Assembly (NCBI GenBank): GCA_935421135.1
Contig: OW285197.1
Location: 13,397,223 to 13,461,222, forward strand
Length of the DNA stretch: 64,000 bases
From: Bugulina stolonifera
Lineage: Eukaryota > Bryozoa > Gymnolaemata > Cheilostomatida > Bugulidae
Reading direction: 5' to 3'
Shown here: one piece after another, positions 24,231 through 34,947 of the stretch
Position numbering within the stretch: the stretch's first letter is position 1
Layout of the letters: the number at the start of each line of letters is the position of its first letter
Translations under genes and position numbers: made by a program
Notes under the pieces: generated by a model
The model's database searches: none
Seen by the model: only the letters and a program-made list of their open reading frames with translations
What the model was told of the DNA's origin: nothing

Positions 24231-24770
24231 TGGTATGAAATAATATAATTGTAAGACTAAATGTTTGAATTTAATTTAGTTTATTTACCCCTCCGAAGCA
24301 TCGTGGTGATTTTTGTACATAAACACTGAAGATTAGTTAGTGCAGTATCTCAACAGTTGCATTGTTATTCCATCTTAGCCTATGGTCATCACTAGTAGTA
24401 GCAATCCTTTGAGGGACAAGAGGCAATCCACCCGTCACCTTGTGCTGAGAATCTTAGGTCCTCTATTGACTCTTGCCTGAAACTATAATATATATTATAT
24501 TTATGTTTCGTAATGGTGCTATAACATTAAGTTTCGTTTTCATTATTCAAGTCAATTCTCTATTACATATTATATATTTTACAGAAACAGGTGCTAACTA
24601 GATAATTCTTGGCTTGTAGTTTTTGATAATTAAATGTTAAATATAACAATAAAAATAAATGTACCATTTGGTCCAATCTACTCTGGGTGCCACAATGTAC
24701 TTGAAATATTGAAAATGTTAACTTTTTGAAATACTTAATCTACTGTGAACATATTCAGATTATTAAATAA

Positions 24771-24801
24771 TACACCCAGATCAAATTTTGATCTGGGTGT
24801 A
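24771..24801. repeat. 31-bp perfect palindrome
   Basis: TACACCCAGATCAAA and TTTGATCTGGGTGTA are exact 15-bp complements around one T. It lies in intergenic DNA. It has no T-tract or gene context that would make it a terminator. Confidence 0.85.
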
Positions 24802-24863
24802 TGTTCTCCTTAATTTCCCAAATTGAGAGAGGACAACCTTCCATTGCAATCAATAGCTGGGGA

Positions 24864-25465
24864 GTGTTCATAATTGTAGACTGTGATCCAAGTGCTGACC
24901 AACATCATCACTGGGCACCACATGGACACCCCCTTTCAACTGACATTATTTGATATTATAGCCTCCAAGAGAACTCATAGGTGGCTTAGAGTGAGTTTTA
25001 TACAGTATCAAATTTTATTACTGTGTCCCTATTAGGGGCCTCTAAAACTAAGCCTTAGTATTTCCTTATACAATATTGTAGGTATGTATTTTTTGCCAAA
25101 ATTATGCAATTGTAGACTGTGATCCAAATGCCATCACTGGATACCCCCCTTAAACCAATGTATTTTGAAAACATAGCCTCCTTGAAAATTTGTTGAAGCT
25201 TTTTTAAATAAAGCCTAGACTGTGTTTCAAGCCTATGTGCACCACCCAATCTTAACTGTTAAGAACTTAGTCTTCAGCTTTATTACATTATTTGCTCATA
25301 GATAAGGATTTTTTCTGTTAAAATTATGCTACTGGGGCAATTGTAGACTGAGATCCAAATATGATTACTGGACACCCCCCAACTCAACCAATATTTGGAC
25401 ATCATAGCCTCCTTGAAAATTTGTTGAGGATTAAATAAAGCCTAGACTGTGTTTCAAACATTTAC
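24864..25465. repeat. Diverged triplicate of about 230 bp
   Basis: Copies start near 24864, 25107 and 25337. Each has CAATTGTAGACTG(T/A)GATCCAA, then ...ACACCCCC..., then CATAGCCTCC(T/A)..GA. The second and third copies also share CTTGAAAATTTGTTGA and AAATAAAGCCTAGACTGTGT. No coding frame is conserved across copies. Confidence 0.7.
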
Positions 25466-26242
25466 AAATACTAGTTTTTATTTAGTGGACCTTAGTCTAC
25501 ATCATGAGGCTTTATTTTATTTACTGTAATTATAAGCCCAATAGCATCCATGCTATGGGTTCCCTAGATTTATAACAATGGTTGCCATGAATATTATAAT
25601 ATCACCATTATAATGTTGAATCACCTTTTGTGCAATAAACAGTTTTATTGTGTTATTATAATACAATACAATGTGTGTAAAAGTGACATAAAATATCAAA
25701 AGTCATTCTTGCCTATCTTTTACAACTTCACGAAGTTATTTTACATAACAAAAAGCAACTTATACACAGTACATTATATAAATAATATAGTGTGCTAAGT
25801 ACAACAACATACATAAAATAACACAATTATATGAGTGATGGGCCTTCATCTTTCTCTTTGCAAGTTGAGCAAGAAATTAAATTGAGAGAGGGCAACTTCT
25901 AATTATGATCAATATGAGTGCACATGAACTGATAATGCTATAAAAGTATATAAAGTTCTATACAATGTAATAATGCCTATTATAATGGATAAGTACATTA
26001 TATACATCAGAACAAGGTCTAAACTTCATACTACATAAACTATGTCTTTACATTATGCCCCAAGACACCATAACTAATGTAATTACTCTATTTTATGATT
26101 ATATAATAATATAAGATATGATAGTAAGTACATGTATATAACATTGTATATAATAATATAAGATATGATAGTAAGTACTTGTATATAACATTGTATATAA
26201 TATACTAGACTAAGTGTTATCTTTTCAAGGACCACACCAGCT

Positions 26243-26346
26243 CTACACGACCTCCTCTGGACTCATCCCTTTGGACTTCTCAGATCCATCATCAACTTCC
26301 CCCCACTCAGGCTTGGAGCAGCGCAGGAAACAGTTGGGTAGATTTT
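26243..26346 (-). CDS. Possible orphan terminal exon, minus strand
   Basis: After an acceptor-like ATTAGGCAG, the minus strand reads a 33-codon frame with a stop at 26243-26245. It contains NCFLRCSKPEWGEV followed by an acidic DDGSEKSKGMSPEEVV tail. Base composition is GC-richer than the surroundings and the peptide is not low-complexity, which is why I list it. I could not find upstream exons between here and 27041, so it may be a gene relic. Function is unknown. Confidence 0.25.
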
Positions 26347-26395
26347 CTGCCTAATCTCATATAGGCCTAAAAATATAATATAACTTAGTATGACA

Positions 26396-26486
26396 CAGTA
26401 TACGTATGGCACAGTGTGATACAGTATGGCACAGTATGACACAGTATGACACAGTATGACACAGTATGGCGCAGTATGGCACAGTA
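26396..26486. repeat. Ten-bp ACAGTATG(A/G)C microsatellite
   Basis: About nine imperfect decamers. No other function is seen. The DNA from 26490 to 27000 shows only a C-rich run near 26610. Confidence 0.8.
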
Positions 26487-27040
26487 TAATAACTATCTAT
26501 CTAAGTAATATTAGCTGGTTTCAGTAGATTGAGCAGCTGCCTTATGCTGAAGAGATAATTATGATAACACTGTAGTTTTATAAGATCATCATTGTTCACC
26601 TGCCACACCCCTCCCCCCCCCCCTCTCCCATCCTCCTCTATGAGCTACAGATTATGGAACTAGGATATTTTACAGCGATAATAGTTCTGCTAGACAACAG
26701 TTACTACCTGTACATTGTATAGTGCACAGGTAGATGGGCTGCATTGGTGGTGTAAATTGTAGGCCTATAGCTTGCACAAGCTCAAGTATCTATGGCTGTT
26801 TGTCATAGAGTGGCGAACTACTGCCCATGTGCTCTTGTTTCTAAAATCTACAACTCAGAAGACTGTGATTCTAATATTGTAGACGTATGATTGAAAATAC
26901 AATAATACTTTCAATATTAAAAATTCTAATTATGCAACACTGGCATAGTTGCTAACCAAAGTAACTTTTGGTCTTCTAAGTTTGAACTCTACCTTGGCAC
27001 AAAAAGTAGTTTTGCAGTCGTCGTTAGCAATAATATTAAA

Positions 27041-27904
27041 ATGGCTACCAGCAGGACTGGTGCTCCAGAAGAGCCCTTTCTAACGAGATATTCTTCTATG
27101 GCAGAGGCGAGAATTGAGTTTGACTTTCAATCCGCAGAAGGGAACACACACTATGTGTGTCGATTGTACTCTTCCGACCTGTCAAGACCCTATGACATTG
27201 AGCAATATGACATCATAAACAAAGACCAGGCTATCCGCTCCCGAGATTTTACGACAGATACCAACTATAAATCAAATGTACAGTTTATAGCGCATACAGA
27301 TGATATATCAACTATGGATCAGCTGAGGTGTATGTTAGGTGAAGCACGATTAGAGCTACGAGACAACTGTGCTGGATTTATTGACGCAAGGAGCGAGTTT
27401 TATGACTATGCTGTACCCGGTAGAAGAACCAAAGTCCTTCAACACCATGCCAACCCATCAGCTTATGTAATCATTAGCAAGCCTGACTCGTTTAGTAAAG
27501 AAATGCATATCGGAATGATTCAACTAGACGAGAGACGCCATGGGAATACGATAAAGCGACAGGTTGTAGTAGAGCTATCAAAGCCTACAGGAAACATCGT
27601 GAAAGCTCTTCTACTTATGTATGCGATCAAACTGGCCTATACAGTGTATAAGCTTCATGAGGTGAGCGGAGACAGTCCCGCCCCTCTCACATTAACTCAC
27701 TTTCAGCCAGTAGAAAGACAGTCAAACAGAGGTAGCCCAAACTGCAAATTAGATAAACCTAAAACTCAGTACCAACCTGCTAGCTGTCTAAACCCACAGA
27801 CTCCAGTAGGAGCGTCAACGTTGAGACTGACAGCGGCCTCCGAGCAGTATGACGAGTGTGACTATCTCTCCGCTTTCAATAACTATGTGAAGGAAACTAG
27901 ATGA
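27041..27904 (+). CDS. Intronless paralogue 1 of a tubby/scramblase-like family
   Basis: A single 287-residue frame from ATG to TGA without introns. The N-terminal half is predicted to be strand-rich: MAEARIEFDF, then HYVCRLYS near residue 46, and TMDQLRCMLG near 91. A SAYVIISK strand lies near 142. Then come IGMIQLDE, a VELSKP turn and the hydrophobic helix NIVKALLLMYAIKLAYTVYKL (about 188-208). The order (V/I)G-x-I, strand, hydrophobic/Pro turn, buried C-terminal helix is what tubby and phospholipid-scramblase barrels show. That fold assignment is inference. The tail is disordered and contains PVGASTLRLT, shared with the paralogue at 28823. The pair is convergent and 0.9 kb apart. Its function is unknown to me. 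Confidence 0.8.
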   Translation: MATSRTGAPEEPFLTRYSSMAEARIEFDFQSAEGNTHYVCRLYSSDLSRPYDIEQYDIINKDQAIRSRDFTTDTNYKSNVQFIAHTDDISTMDQLRCMLGEARLELRDNCAGFIDARSEFYDYAVPGRRTKVLQHHANPSAYVIISKPDSFSKEMHIGMIQLDERRHGNTIKRQVVVELSKPTGNIVKALLLMYAIKLAYTVYKLHEVSGDSPAPLTLTHFQPVERQSNRGSPNCKLDKPKTQYQPASCLNPQTPVGASTLRLTAASEQYDECDYLSAFNNYVKETR

Positions 27905-28822
27905 ACCAGATTGTCAAGTGGATGTATTTTAGGTGTATTTCCACAAAGTTTACTTTACTGCTGATGATAGGATGTAAACAATGCAGTGCTTTTTAAACAT
28001 GTTGATAGTGTTACAGTAGTACTACTTGTGTAATATAATTATAGTGTATAATTATGTTGTATTGTAAGGCATTGAATTCATGATTGCACCAAGCTATATT
28101 GGTTACAGCGGGAAGTTGTCTTTCCATATTTAAACATGGTACATGTGTACCTGGTATGCTTTATAAGTTGCGTATCTTATATAAATATATTAGCAGTACA
28201 TTCAAATTCCCTATACTATAACCTCAACTCCACGAATGAATATTGCTTTGTATTGGGTTTGGAGGTTCTCATATTTTATGAATTTCTTCATTAGTTTCAT
28301 GAAGAACCCTGGTTATGCGAATTTTGTGTGGAAATTATAACTTATGTCAGACAAGGTAAGATATTGTCCCTATTCTGTTTACATACATATCTTACAATAA
28401 GACTAATACAGTACAGTATAGTATTAATACTGCCGTATAGCACAACATAGTATTTAGTACTATCGTATAGTACAGTAATAGTACAGTATGTCATAGTACA
28501 GTGTAATATATTATCGTATTATGAGCCACACCTCTTTATGTAATCTCTCCGTTTACAAGATTGTATCATCAGGAACTTTAGCATAAGCATACCACAGTTT
28601 ACGTTGATTACCAACACAGAGAATAAGTTATCAGTTGTAGCGGATAGAAATTTGTCCTCTCTGTCTGGTTGTTCTCTTGTAAGAGAGCATTGGACAAACT
28701 TGTTTCAGTTTTAAACGTTTATTACTCATGCTATACAGTAAAATATTCAATTATGAATTATTATGTTCTTACAGAATCTCAGATCCACAGAAAATATTTT
28801 GCTCAAATTTCTTTAATAAGAC
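27905..28822. other. Convergent intergenic region
   Basis: 3' flanks of the two facing paralogues. It is AT-rich with ATAGTACAGTA-like repeats near 28390-28510. No gene is seen. Confidence 0.6.
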
Positions 28823-29704
28823 TTAGGAATTGTATCTTCTTTTTCGGGATATTTTGAAAGCAGAAGGTATAGCTACCTCCACATTTTCCTTGCCTGTTAG
28901 CCTAAGTTCAGCCGGCCCAACTGGTGACTTTGTATGGGTGACGTTGAGCAGAGTTCGAGATCGGGTATGATAGCTATGAAGATTGGCCGACTGGCGGTAC
29001 ATCTTTGGTCGACGGATCTTGTGGTTTGCAACTTCATCTTCATCCTCTTCTTTCCTCTCAAGTGACTGAAAATGAGAGACAATTGAAGTGTTTCTGGTAC
29101 GATATGATTGGCTAATATCGTATCCAACGGGCTCATGTAGTTTGTATACAATGTGTGCTAACTTAATAGCATACGAGATGATAAGAGCCTTAAGAATATT
29201 TGCTGTGGGTTTCGATAGTTGTACTATAATCTCTCTTGCCGTTCCACCTCTGCAGTGTGTCACAGAGAGTTGAATCATGCCAATCTCTACCGTTTTGCTG
29301 CTAGCATTGTTTCTACATTTTATTGTATACGCAGATGAGTTGGAGGAGTGTTTAGTTACTCTAGTCCTACGACCACTTCTATAATCAGAAATAGTGGCCC
29401 CATTGATGGAACCTCCTTGTGCTACTCGATTCGCTCCCACGATGCATTGGAGCTGATCCAAAGTTGCGTCTTTTGCATGTAGTACTAAAATGACGTTTGA
29501 TTTGTGTGTTGTATCTGTAGAGTAGTCACATGCACGAATGACCTTGTCCTCGAGTAAGATGTCGTATGTCTCCATGTCGTAAGCTTCCTGCTTGTTGTCT
29601 TCATCAAACAGTCGGCACAGATAGTGTAGACCACCATTTGGGTTCATCCTTATAAATTCAATCCTTGCTTCTGTCATGTTCATGTATCTCTTTAAAATTG
29701 GCAT
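28823..29704 (-). CDS. Intronless paralogue 2 of a tubby/scramblase-like family
   Basis: A single 293-residue minus-strand frame. It aligns along its whole length with the protein at 27041: TEARIEF, HYLCRLF, YDMETYDILLEDKVIRACDY, the STDTTHKSNV block, TLDQLQCIVG, SGRRTRV, NSSAYTI, IGMIQL, VQLSKPTANILKALI and SYAIKLAHIVYKLHE. The disordered tail has SPVGPAELRLTGKENVE and ends in a basic RKRRYNS that could be a nuclear localisation signal. It faces the 27041 gene, so the two probably arose by inverted duplication. Whether it is cytosolic or membrane-associated cannot be read directly; there is no signal peptide, and the only hydrophobic segment is the C-terminal helix of the domain. Confidence 0.8.
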   Translation of the reverse strand: MPILKRYMNMTEARIEFIRMNPNGGLHYLCRLFDEDNKQEAYDMETYDILLEDKVIRACDYSTDTTHKSNVILVLHAKDATLDQLQCIVGANRVAQGGSINGATISDYRSGRRTRVTKHSSNSSAYTIKCRNNASSKTVEIGMIQLSVTHCRGGTAREIIVQLSKPTANILKALIISYAIKLAHIVYKLHEPVGYDISQSYRTRNTSIVSHFQSLERKEEDEDEVANHKIRRPKMYRQSANLHSYHTRSRTLLNVTHTKSPVGPAELRLTGKENVEVAIPSAFKISRKRRYNS

Positions 29705-30195
29705 GTTTCACAGTACAGTGGAGCCTTGCAATGTAGGGCTACAGGGCGGCAAACACAATGTAGACTTAGATTCTAACTTCTTTCTACAGTTTATAGCTGT
29801 GGTCCAACTTGAACAAAGCTTTACCAGGTTTTCTTAGCATAATATTAGCTTGTTACTTTTCAACCCATCATTGTGTTTTTTATAAAAAGCAAAATAGCCA
29901 ACTAGCCAACTTGAAGAAATAAACACACCCATGAGACTATTCTGATTTCTCCTGATGTGCTGTAAATGTCAAGAGATGTATGAACTGTCTATATTTTAGA
30001 TGTATTCTGTTTATTGTCTTACTGTTTATTAGGTACAAGGTGATGCATTGTTAGTAAAGCAATGTGTTTGAATACAATGAATAGTTTCTCTCAGATACTG
30101 AGATAGTGGTCACTGGTCACTGGTCACTGCCCTTCTGGAGTTACAATCAGATTCAGCATTTTACTGTACCTTAGGCAAAGAAAATATTTTATATA
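29705..30195. other. Intergenic region
   Basis: Nothing beyond AT-rich sequence and a short GTCACTG repeat near 30110. It would contain the promoter of the minus-strand gene that starts at 29704. Confidence 0.6.
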
Positions 30196-30400
30196 ACAAG
30201 CTATACTCTTGGCATGGTATATGCCATATTATCTACTATATCCTAGGCATGGTATATGCCATATTATATACTATATCCTAGGCATGGTATGTGCCATATT
30301 ATATACTATATCCTAGGCATGGTATGTGCCATATTATATACTATATCCTAGGCATGGTATGTGCCATATTATATACTATATCCTAGGCATGGTATGTGCC
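30196..30400. repeat. 35-bp minisatellite that supplies a C-terminus
   Basis: The unit contains CTATATCCTAGGCATGGTAT and GTGCCATATTATATA, with about six copies. The last copy overlaps the 3' end of the minus-strand gene at 30376: its final codons (AHTMPRI and the stop) are repeat sequence. Confidence 0.88.
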
Positions 30401-31293
30401 AGATGCTGCAGTTCTGGGTCGGATGAACATGTAGAGCTCCCTGAGTCACTCCTCTTTGCTGCCCTATCACAGCCACTCATTTCTGCCGCCCTATCACAGT
30501 CCTTATTAATCGGAGCCTGACCGTAGGCTGTGAATGCGGTGGGAGCCGCTGGATCATTGCGTAACGTAGTGGGACACTTGTTTCCTGTAGTAGGATTTAA
30601 CTGTTCGAGAAGCTGGTGTACATGAGGATGGTGGGTGTAGGTAGACACTGGTACTTGAGGCTGTCCAAGTTGTCCTGTAGGTATATTACTATTACACAGT
30701 AGAGATACACCACCCTGTTCTACTACCGGATTGTGACCAAATGTTTTGGTATTATACCTAGTAGCAGCCATCTTTAATGTCATCGCCAACAGCATGGATT
30801 TGGTAGAATCTAAAACTGCGCAATCTGCAGCTATTTCTAGTTTGACCCAGAGCTCTGAGGCTTGGCCTGCATGTACTACATGAGGGCTGATGCGTCCAAG
30901 CACCCGCCCACTGTTAACCGGTGTAACCACAAACTCTGGTCTCTGGATATCTGGCTGTTTCAACCGTAAGGTTTGGAAGTTGTATTGCAGCATGTCAATC
31001 GTGTTTGTATCACTGATGGTGCCCACCAATCCCTCATCTTGCCGATCATAGCATACTAACTGCATATTGGAAAGCGTTTCTCCATCCTCTACTCTAATGA
31101 CGTACACTGGTATTGCATTCAACTTTTCAAATACTACAAATTTCCGTTGTTTGCTTACGAGTACTTTGAGGATATGAGACGGAATACCTCCTCCCTCTGC
31201 CGAGTAGAGGAAACACGTGTACACATCAGGGCAGTCATCACCTTCCACTCCATCAAACTTTATTTTTGCTGTTTTTATTGGCGCTAGGTCCAT
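30376..31293 (-). CDS. Intronless paralogue 3, divergent member
   Basis: A single 305-residue frame. It shares the family layout at low identity: TAKIKFDGVEG...YTCFLYS at the start, YVIRVEDGETLSNMQLV in the middle, PEFVVTPV, LGRISPHV, then a hydrophobic helix STKSMLLAMTLKMAATRY near residue 180. The tail is long, Pro/Thr-rich and contains a near-duplicate CDRAAEMSG/CDRAAKRSD. The last seven codons are encoded by the flanking minisatellite, so the ancestral stop was probably elsewhere. No signal peptide is seen. Family assignment rests on pattern rather than high identity. Confidence 0.75.
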   Translation of the reverse strand: MDLAPIKTAKIKFDGVEGDDCPDVYTCFLYSAEGGGIPSHILKVLVSKQRKFVVFEKLNAIPVYVIRVEDGETLSNMQLVCYDRQDEGLVGTISDTNTIDMLQYNFQTLRLKQPDIQRPEFVVTPVNSGRVLGRISPHVVHAGQASELWVKLEIAADCAVLDSTKSMLLAMTLKMAATRYNTKTFGHNPVVEQGGVSLLCNSNIPTGQLGQPQVPVSTYTHHPHVHQLLEQLNPTTGNKCPTTLRNDPAAPTAFTAYGQAPINKDCDRAAEMSGCDRAAKRSDSGSSTCSSDPELQHLAHTMPRI

Positions 31294-32268
31294 TTTTGGT
31301 CACTTGCCCGCAGAACCAACTAGACGAACTATTCTTATGCTTTTGTATCAAGTTTGAGGTTTTTTCTCTTTTTTGCATTTTTTGCATTTTAGTGTACTTC
31401 TCAGAATTTCTAAATATTTTTAAAATAGAATTTTTTGAATAGTTACAAAGCTGGGAGCAACATAACAGGTAGTCCTGCAATAAACATGTACTTACATGTA
31501 CTTACATGTACTTAAATGTACTTACATGTAAGTACATGTACTTACATGTACTTACATGTACTTACATGTACAATTATACTGCTCATCGCCTCTTTAAGTC
31601 TGCCTCTTTAAACCAGCCTCTTTAAACCTGTATCACAAGGTTCTCTATTCAACAGGGTGGCATTACACTATTGCTGATAGGTCTTCAATTGAATTTGATA
31701 TATTGCAGTATCTCTATAACTGGGTAGCCTGGTGATAACATTCAACAAAGCCTGTGGACCTCAGATACTCTGAGGTGTGCACGGTTTCACACAATGAGCA
31801 TCTGAGACTATAATCTCTTGCTCATCTCTAGTATAGGAAAGTAAGTATAGAGTATTGTACCATACAGAGAATTATGTCATACAGAGAATTATATCATACA
31901 GGGGAACAAACAAACAATAGAATGATGCTAACTGCGTACTTATACATGTGCATGTACATCATAAAAATAATTCAAGTTGTCGATGTGTTAAATGCCCATT
32001 GGGAATTCGAGAAAGTTAGTGGGCCACCAGCACTGTTTGTCTGAACCAGCGAGTGGCCAACAAGAAATAGTTACTGGACATTAGAACACGGACTCGAGAT
32101 AGTAACCAGAAAACTAGAGAAACATTGTATTTTAAGGTTAACCATTTAAATAATATAGTTCTTGCATAAAAAGAGATACCAAATACATCGATATTATTTA
32201 GACTGAGAGATCATTTTCCACTTCCTATGTACTAGAATCACTTCCTCTGTACTAGCATCACTTCCTCT
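31294..32268. other. Intergenic region with a TACATGTACT satellite
   Basis: 31484-31572 is a decamer array (ATGTACTTAC and its complement). Short direct repeats near 31865-31900 (CATACAGAGAATTAT) and TTAAACCTG-like words near 31610 are present. No gene is seen. Confidence 0.65.
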
Positions 32269-33027
32269 CTACTCACATCGCTTTCTGTGTACTCTCTCAT
32301 TTGATGACAGTACACTCAACATCTTGGGTGGTGCTAATGGCTGATCTTCTGACTCTCGTCTGCTTCGAGACTTGTGACAGGACGTTCTGCTTTGTGGCTG
32401 CGCTGGGATGCAGTTGAACCCAAAGTTTAGCCTTAGAGCATCTGCCCGCAGGCAATGCAGGCTTATACCAACCTTTACCATCATACCTAGCAGCATAGTC
32501 TTACAGATGCTCTCCACAGGAGCTAAGAAATTCAGCTTGGTCCGAGTTGGTAGATTTCTTTCAGCATTTGCAGAAACTTGTTGAATTGAGGCTACTTTAC
32601 ATTCGATAGGCTGAGAGCTAGATTGTATCGTAACAACGTAAGCTGCAGGGTTTGGAGGGTGTCGCTGAAGCTTCATAACTCTAGATGAATCCTGGTGATC
32701 GTGTATCGTGTTCTCCGTTGTGATTATGCCACTCATTTCAAATGTTGTATCTTTGGGCAGTCTCATTTGCATATTAGCTAGAGTCTTAGTGTCTGTGGTC
32801 CGGAGTAAAAACATCCTTTGATTGTTCTTATTCTTTACCATAACTTCGTGCCAAGTCGCATCCACAGTCATTTGTAGTTCCTCTGAGTAGAAAGTATCAT
32901 CGTCAGCGCCTGTTAGTGTGCAGATATAAACATCGTGCCCTTTCTTATCAGCTTCTTTGTACTGCAGTGTGGCCTCACTTATGTGCCGGAAAAGATTGAT
33001 AAGATAGTTATTGTCGCAGACAGTCAT
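32269..33027 (-). CDS. Intronless paralogue 4 of the family
   Basis: A single 252-residue frame, the shortest intact member. Family blocks: EATLQYKEADKKGHDVYICTL, MFLLRTTDTKTLANMQM, NPAAYVVTIQS, VASIQQV, LNFLAPVESICKTMLLGMMV followed by KVGISLHCL. The tail is only about 50 residues and rich in Ser/Arg (SRTSCHKSRSRRESED). It is closely related to the broken copy at 34181, and the similarity continues into the upstream flank, so a segment of about 1 kb was duplicated. No introns, signal peptide or recognised catalytic motif. Confidence 0.78.
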   Translation of the reverse strand: MTVCDNNYLINLFRHISEATLQYKEADKKGHDVYICTLTGADDDTFYSEELQMTVDATWHEVMVKNKNNQRMFLLRTTDTKTLANMQMRLPKDTTFEMSGIITTENTIHDHQDSSRVMKLQRHPPNPAAYVVTIQSSSQPIECKVASIQQVSANAERNLPTRTKLNFLAPVESICKTMLLGMMVKVGISLHCLRADALRLNFGFNCIPAQPQSRTSCHKSRSRRESEDQPLAPPKMLSVLSSNERVHRKRCE

Positions 33028-34180
33028 TTTTGCGCTTGTAGTTTTGCAGATTTTTTTTAACTGTTTTTAGCAAACATTGTTATCATACTTGACATAATTG
33101 TATTAAACGTAACACATTCTACCTGATTACGGTAGTGTACTATGTGAATATTGTGAATGGATTACAGTATAATGATCCCTAGAGAAGTAGCACAAATAGC
33201 GACAGACTTAAAATGTATAACATCATTACTAGATGGACTTCAGAGTGAGACTACAGCGGGACCAGTATGTCCTACAAGCTTGTTTCTGCACGATAATCAT
33301 TATTTGTTTAAGTTTAATATAGGTGACCATGCTGTAGATATTTGATCCACATTTTTTTACTTCCCCTAGTGGGTGACTTAGATGGCCCGAGGCATGCTAA
33401 AAATGGGGGCCATGTATGCCCCCTACTTGCATTGGATACAAATCTTAGTATGCTCAGTCTAACATCATAGTTATTTTGAAGACTGGAGGGCAGGAAGGAG
33501 TGAGTTGTAGCCACAGTAACAAACAACACCTTATTGATCGGCAGCTATAGCAACTGCGTTCTGGTCATCGCACATTACAAAAGTGCTGTGCAGGAAACAT
33601 TGTCACGGATTAGTAGAGAAAACTGTGTAGCTGATGGTAAAAGGATACCCTCACACATGTATTCCTACCAACTACCAACCTGTCAAGTAGGAGTTTTGCC
33701 AAATGACACAGTGCTGGAAGCAGGTGCTTGGAATAAAACATTCCTCTCTTATACTGAATACTTTCAAATGATAAAAACTCTGTGAAAATTAAACATTAAA
33801 TAGTTCAAATAACTTGAAATAATAATTTTGATCTTGAGGCAATATGGAGCTACAGAAAACTTGCATGTGATATGCTATTAGTTATGATTTATTATTGCAG
33901 TTAACGTATATGTTTGTATACGGATGTGAAGTGATACTACATTTGACCGAATCAAAACCTTCATACCACATAAGGGATATAATTACGAATGTACCTCTGT
34001 TATAAAAAAATTCTAAGTGTGGAGGCATTAGACGTCGAGTCCATCCAATGAGAGGGCATGCAGTGACTCCACCCACCAGCACTGTTTATATGAACCAGCA
34101 CATTAACTTTACCGTAGAACAGATTGGTTACCCTGATCAGGAGATCATCTCAATACCTACTGCCATTACAATTAGACAGT
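33028..34180. other. Intergenic region; part of a segmental duplication
   Basis: The stretch up to about 33280 (GAGAAGTAGCAC, GCAGACT..., GAGACTACAGC) is repeated at about 34950-35110. Short frames here (33157-33345, 33534-33785) are not conserved in frame and are not called. Confidence 0.6.
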
Positions 34181-34947
34181 TTACTGTTTTTCACTTTTTG
34201 TTAGTCCCTGAGTACATTTCTTCTTTACTAGCAATCTTTCCTGCACTTTCTCATTTGATGGACGTGTACTAAACAACCTGGGTGACAAATCTTCTGATTC
34301 TCGTTGGAGTTTAGACTTGTCACGAGGAGTTCTGCTTTGTGACTGCGCTGGGATGCAGTTGGAATTGGAAGTTAGCCTCAGAGCATCCGCCCGCAGGCCA
34401 TGCAGGCTTATACCAACCTTCAGCATCATACCTAGCAGCATAGTCTTACAGATGCTTTCCACAGGAGCTAAGAAATTCAGCTTGGTCCGAGTTGGTAGAT
34501 TTCTTGCAACATTAGCAGAGAGCTTTTGAAAGGAAGCTAAATGACTTTCTATAGGTTGAGAGTTAGAATGGATCGTGACAACGTAAGCTCCAGGGTTTGA
34601 AGGGTCTCGCTGAAGCTTCATAACTCTAGAGGAATCCTGGTGATCGTGTATCTTGTTCTCCGGTGTGATTATGCCACTCATTTCAAATGTTGTGTCTTTG
34701 GGCAGTCTCATTTGCATATTAGCTAGAGTCTTAGTGTCTGTGGTCCGAAGTAAAAACATCATTAATTTGATTGTTCTTATTCTTTACCATAACTTCTTGC
34801 CAGCTCGCATCCACGGTCATTCGAAGTTCTTCCGAGTAAAAGGTATCATTGTCAGTGCCTGTTAGTGTGCAAATATAAACATCGTTCCCTTTTTTATTGA
34901 CTTCTTTGTACTTCAGTGTGGCCTCACTTATATATCGAAAAAGGTTT
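34181..34947 (-). pseudogene. Broken copy of paralogue 4
   Basis: It aligns base by base with 32269-33027. The first part (ISEATLKYKEVNKKGNDVYI) has no start codon: the equivalent upstream frame meets TGA. At about 34760 an extra four bases after AAGAACAATCAA shift the frame. The remaining frame from MFLLRTTD is intact to the stop. Two independent lesions make it a pseudogene, although a shortened product from an internal ATG cannot be excluded. Confidence 0.8.

Larger units (their letters stand above)
24231..26242. other. AT-rich intergenic region
   Basis: No gene is recognised. It contains a 31-bp palindrome (24771-24801) and a diverged triplicated segment (24864-25465), annotated separately, and copies of a GAGAGGACAACTT-type word at 24825 and 25884. 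Near 26100-26190 a short TATAATAATATAAGATATGA segment is repeated. Confidence 0.6.

Noticed and set aside
24771..24801. Rho-independent-type terminator
   Set aside because: Perfect palindrome without a T-tract in eukaryotic intergenic DNA; such a terminator would not apply here.
33157..33785. Short plus-strand frames between paralogues
   Set aside because: The duplicated counterpart near 35 kb does not keep the frame, so no coding constraint is seen.
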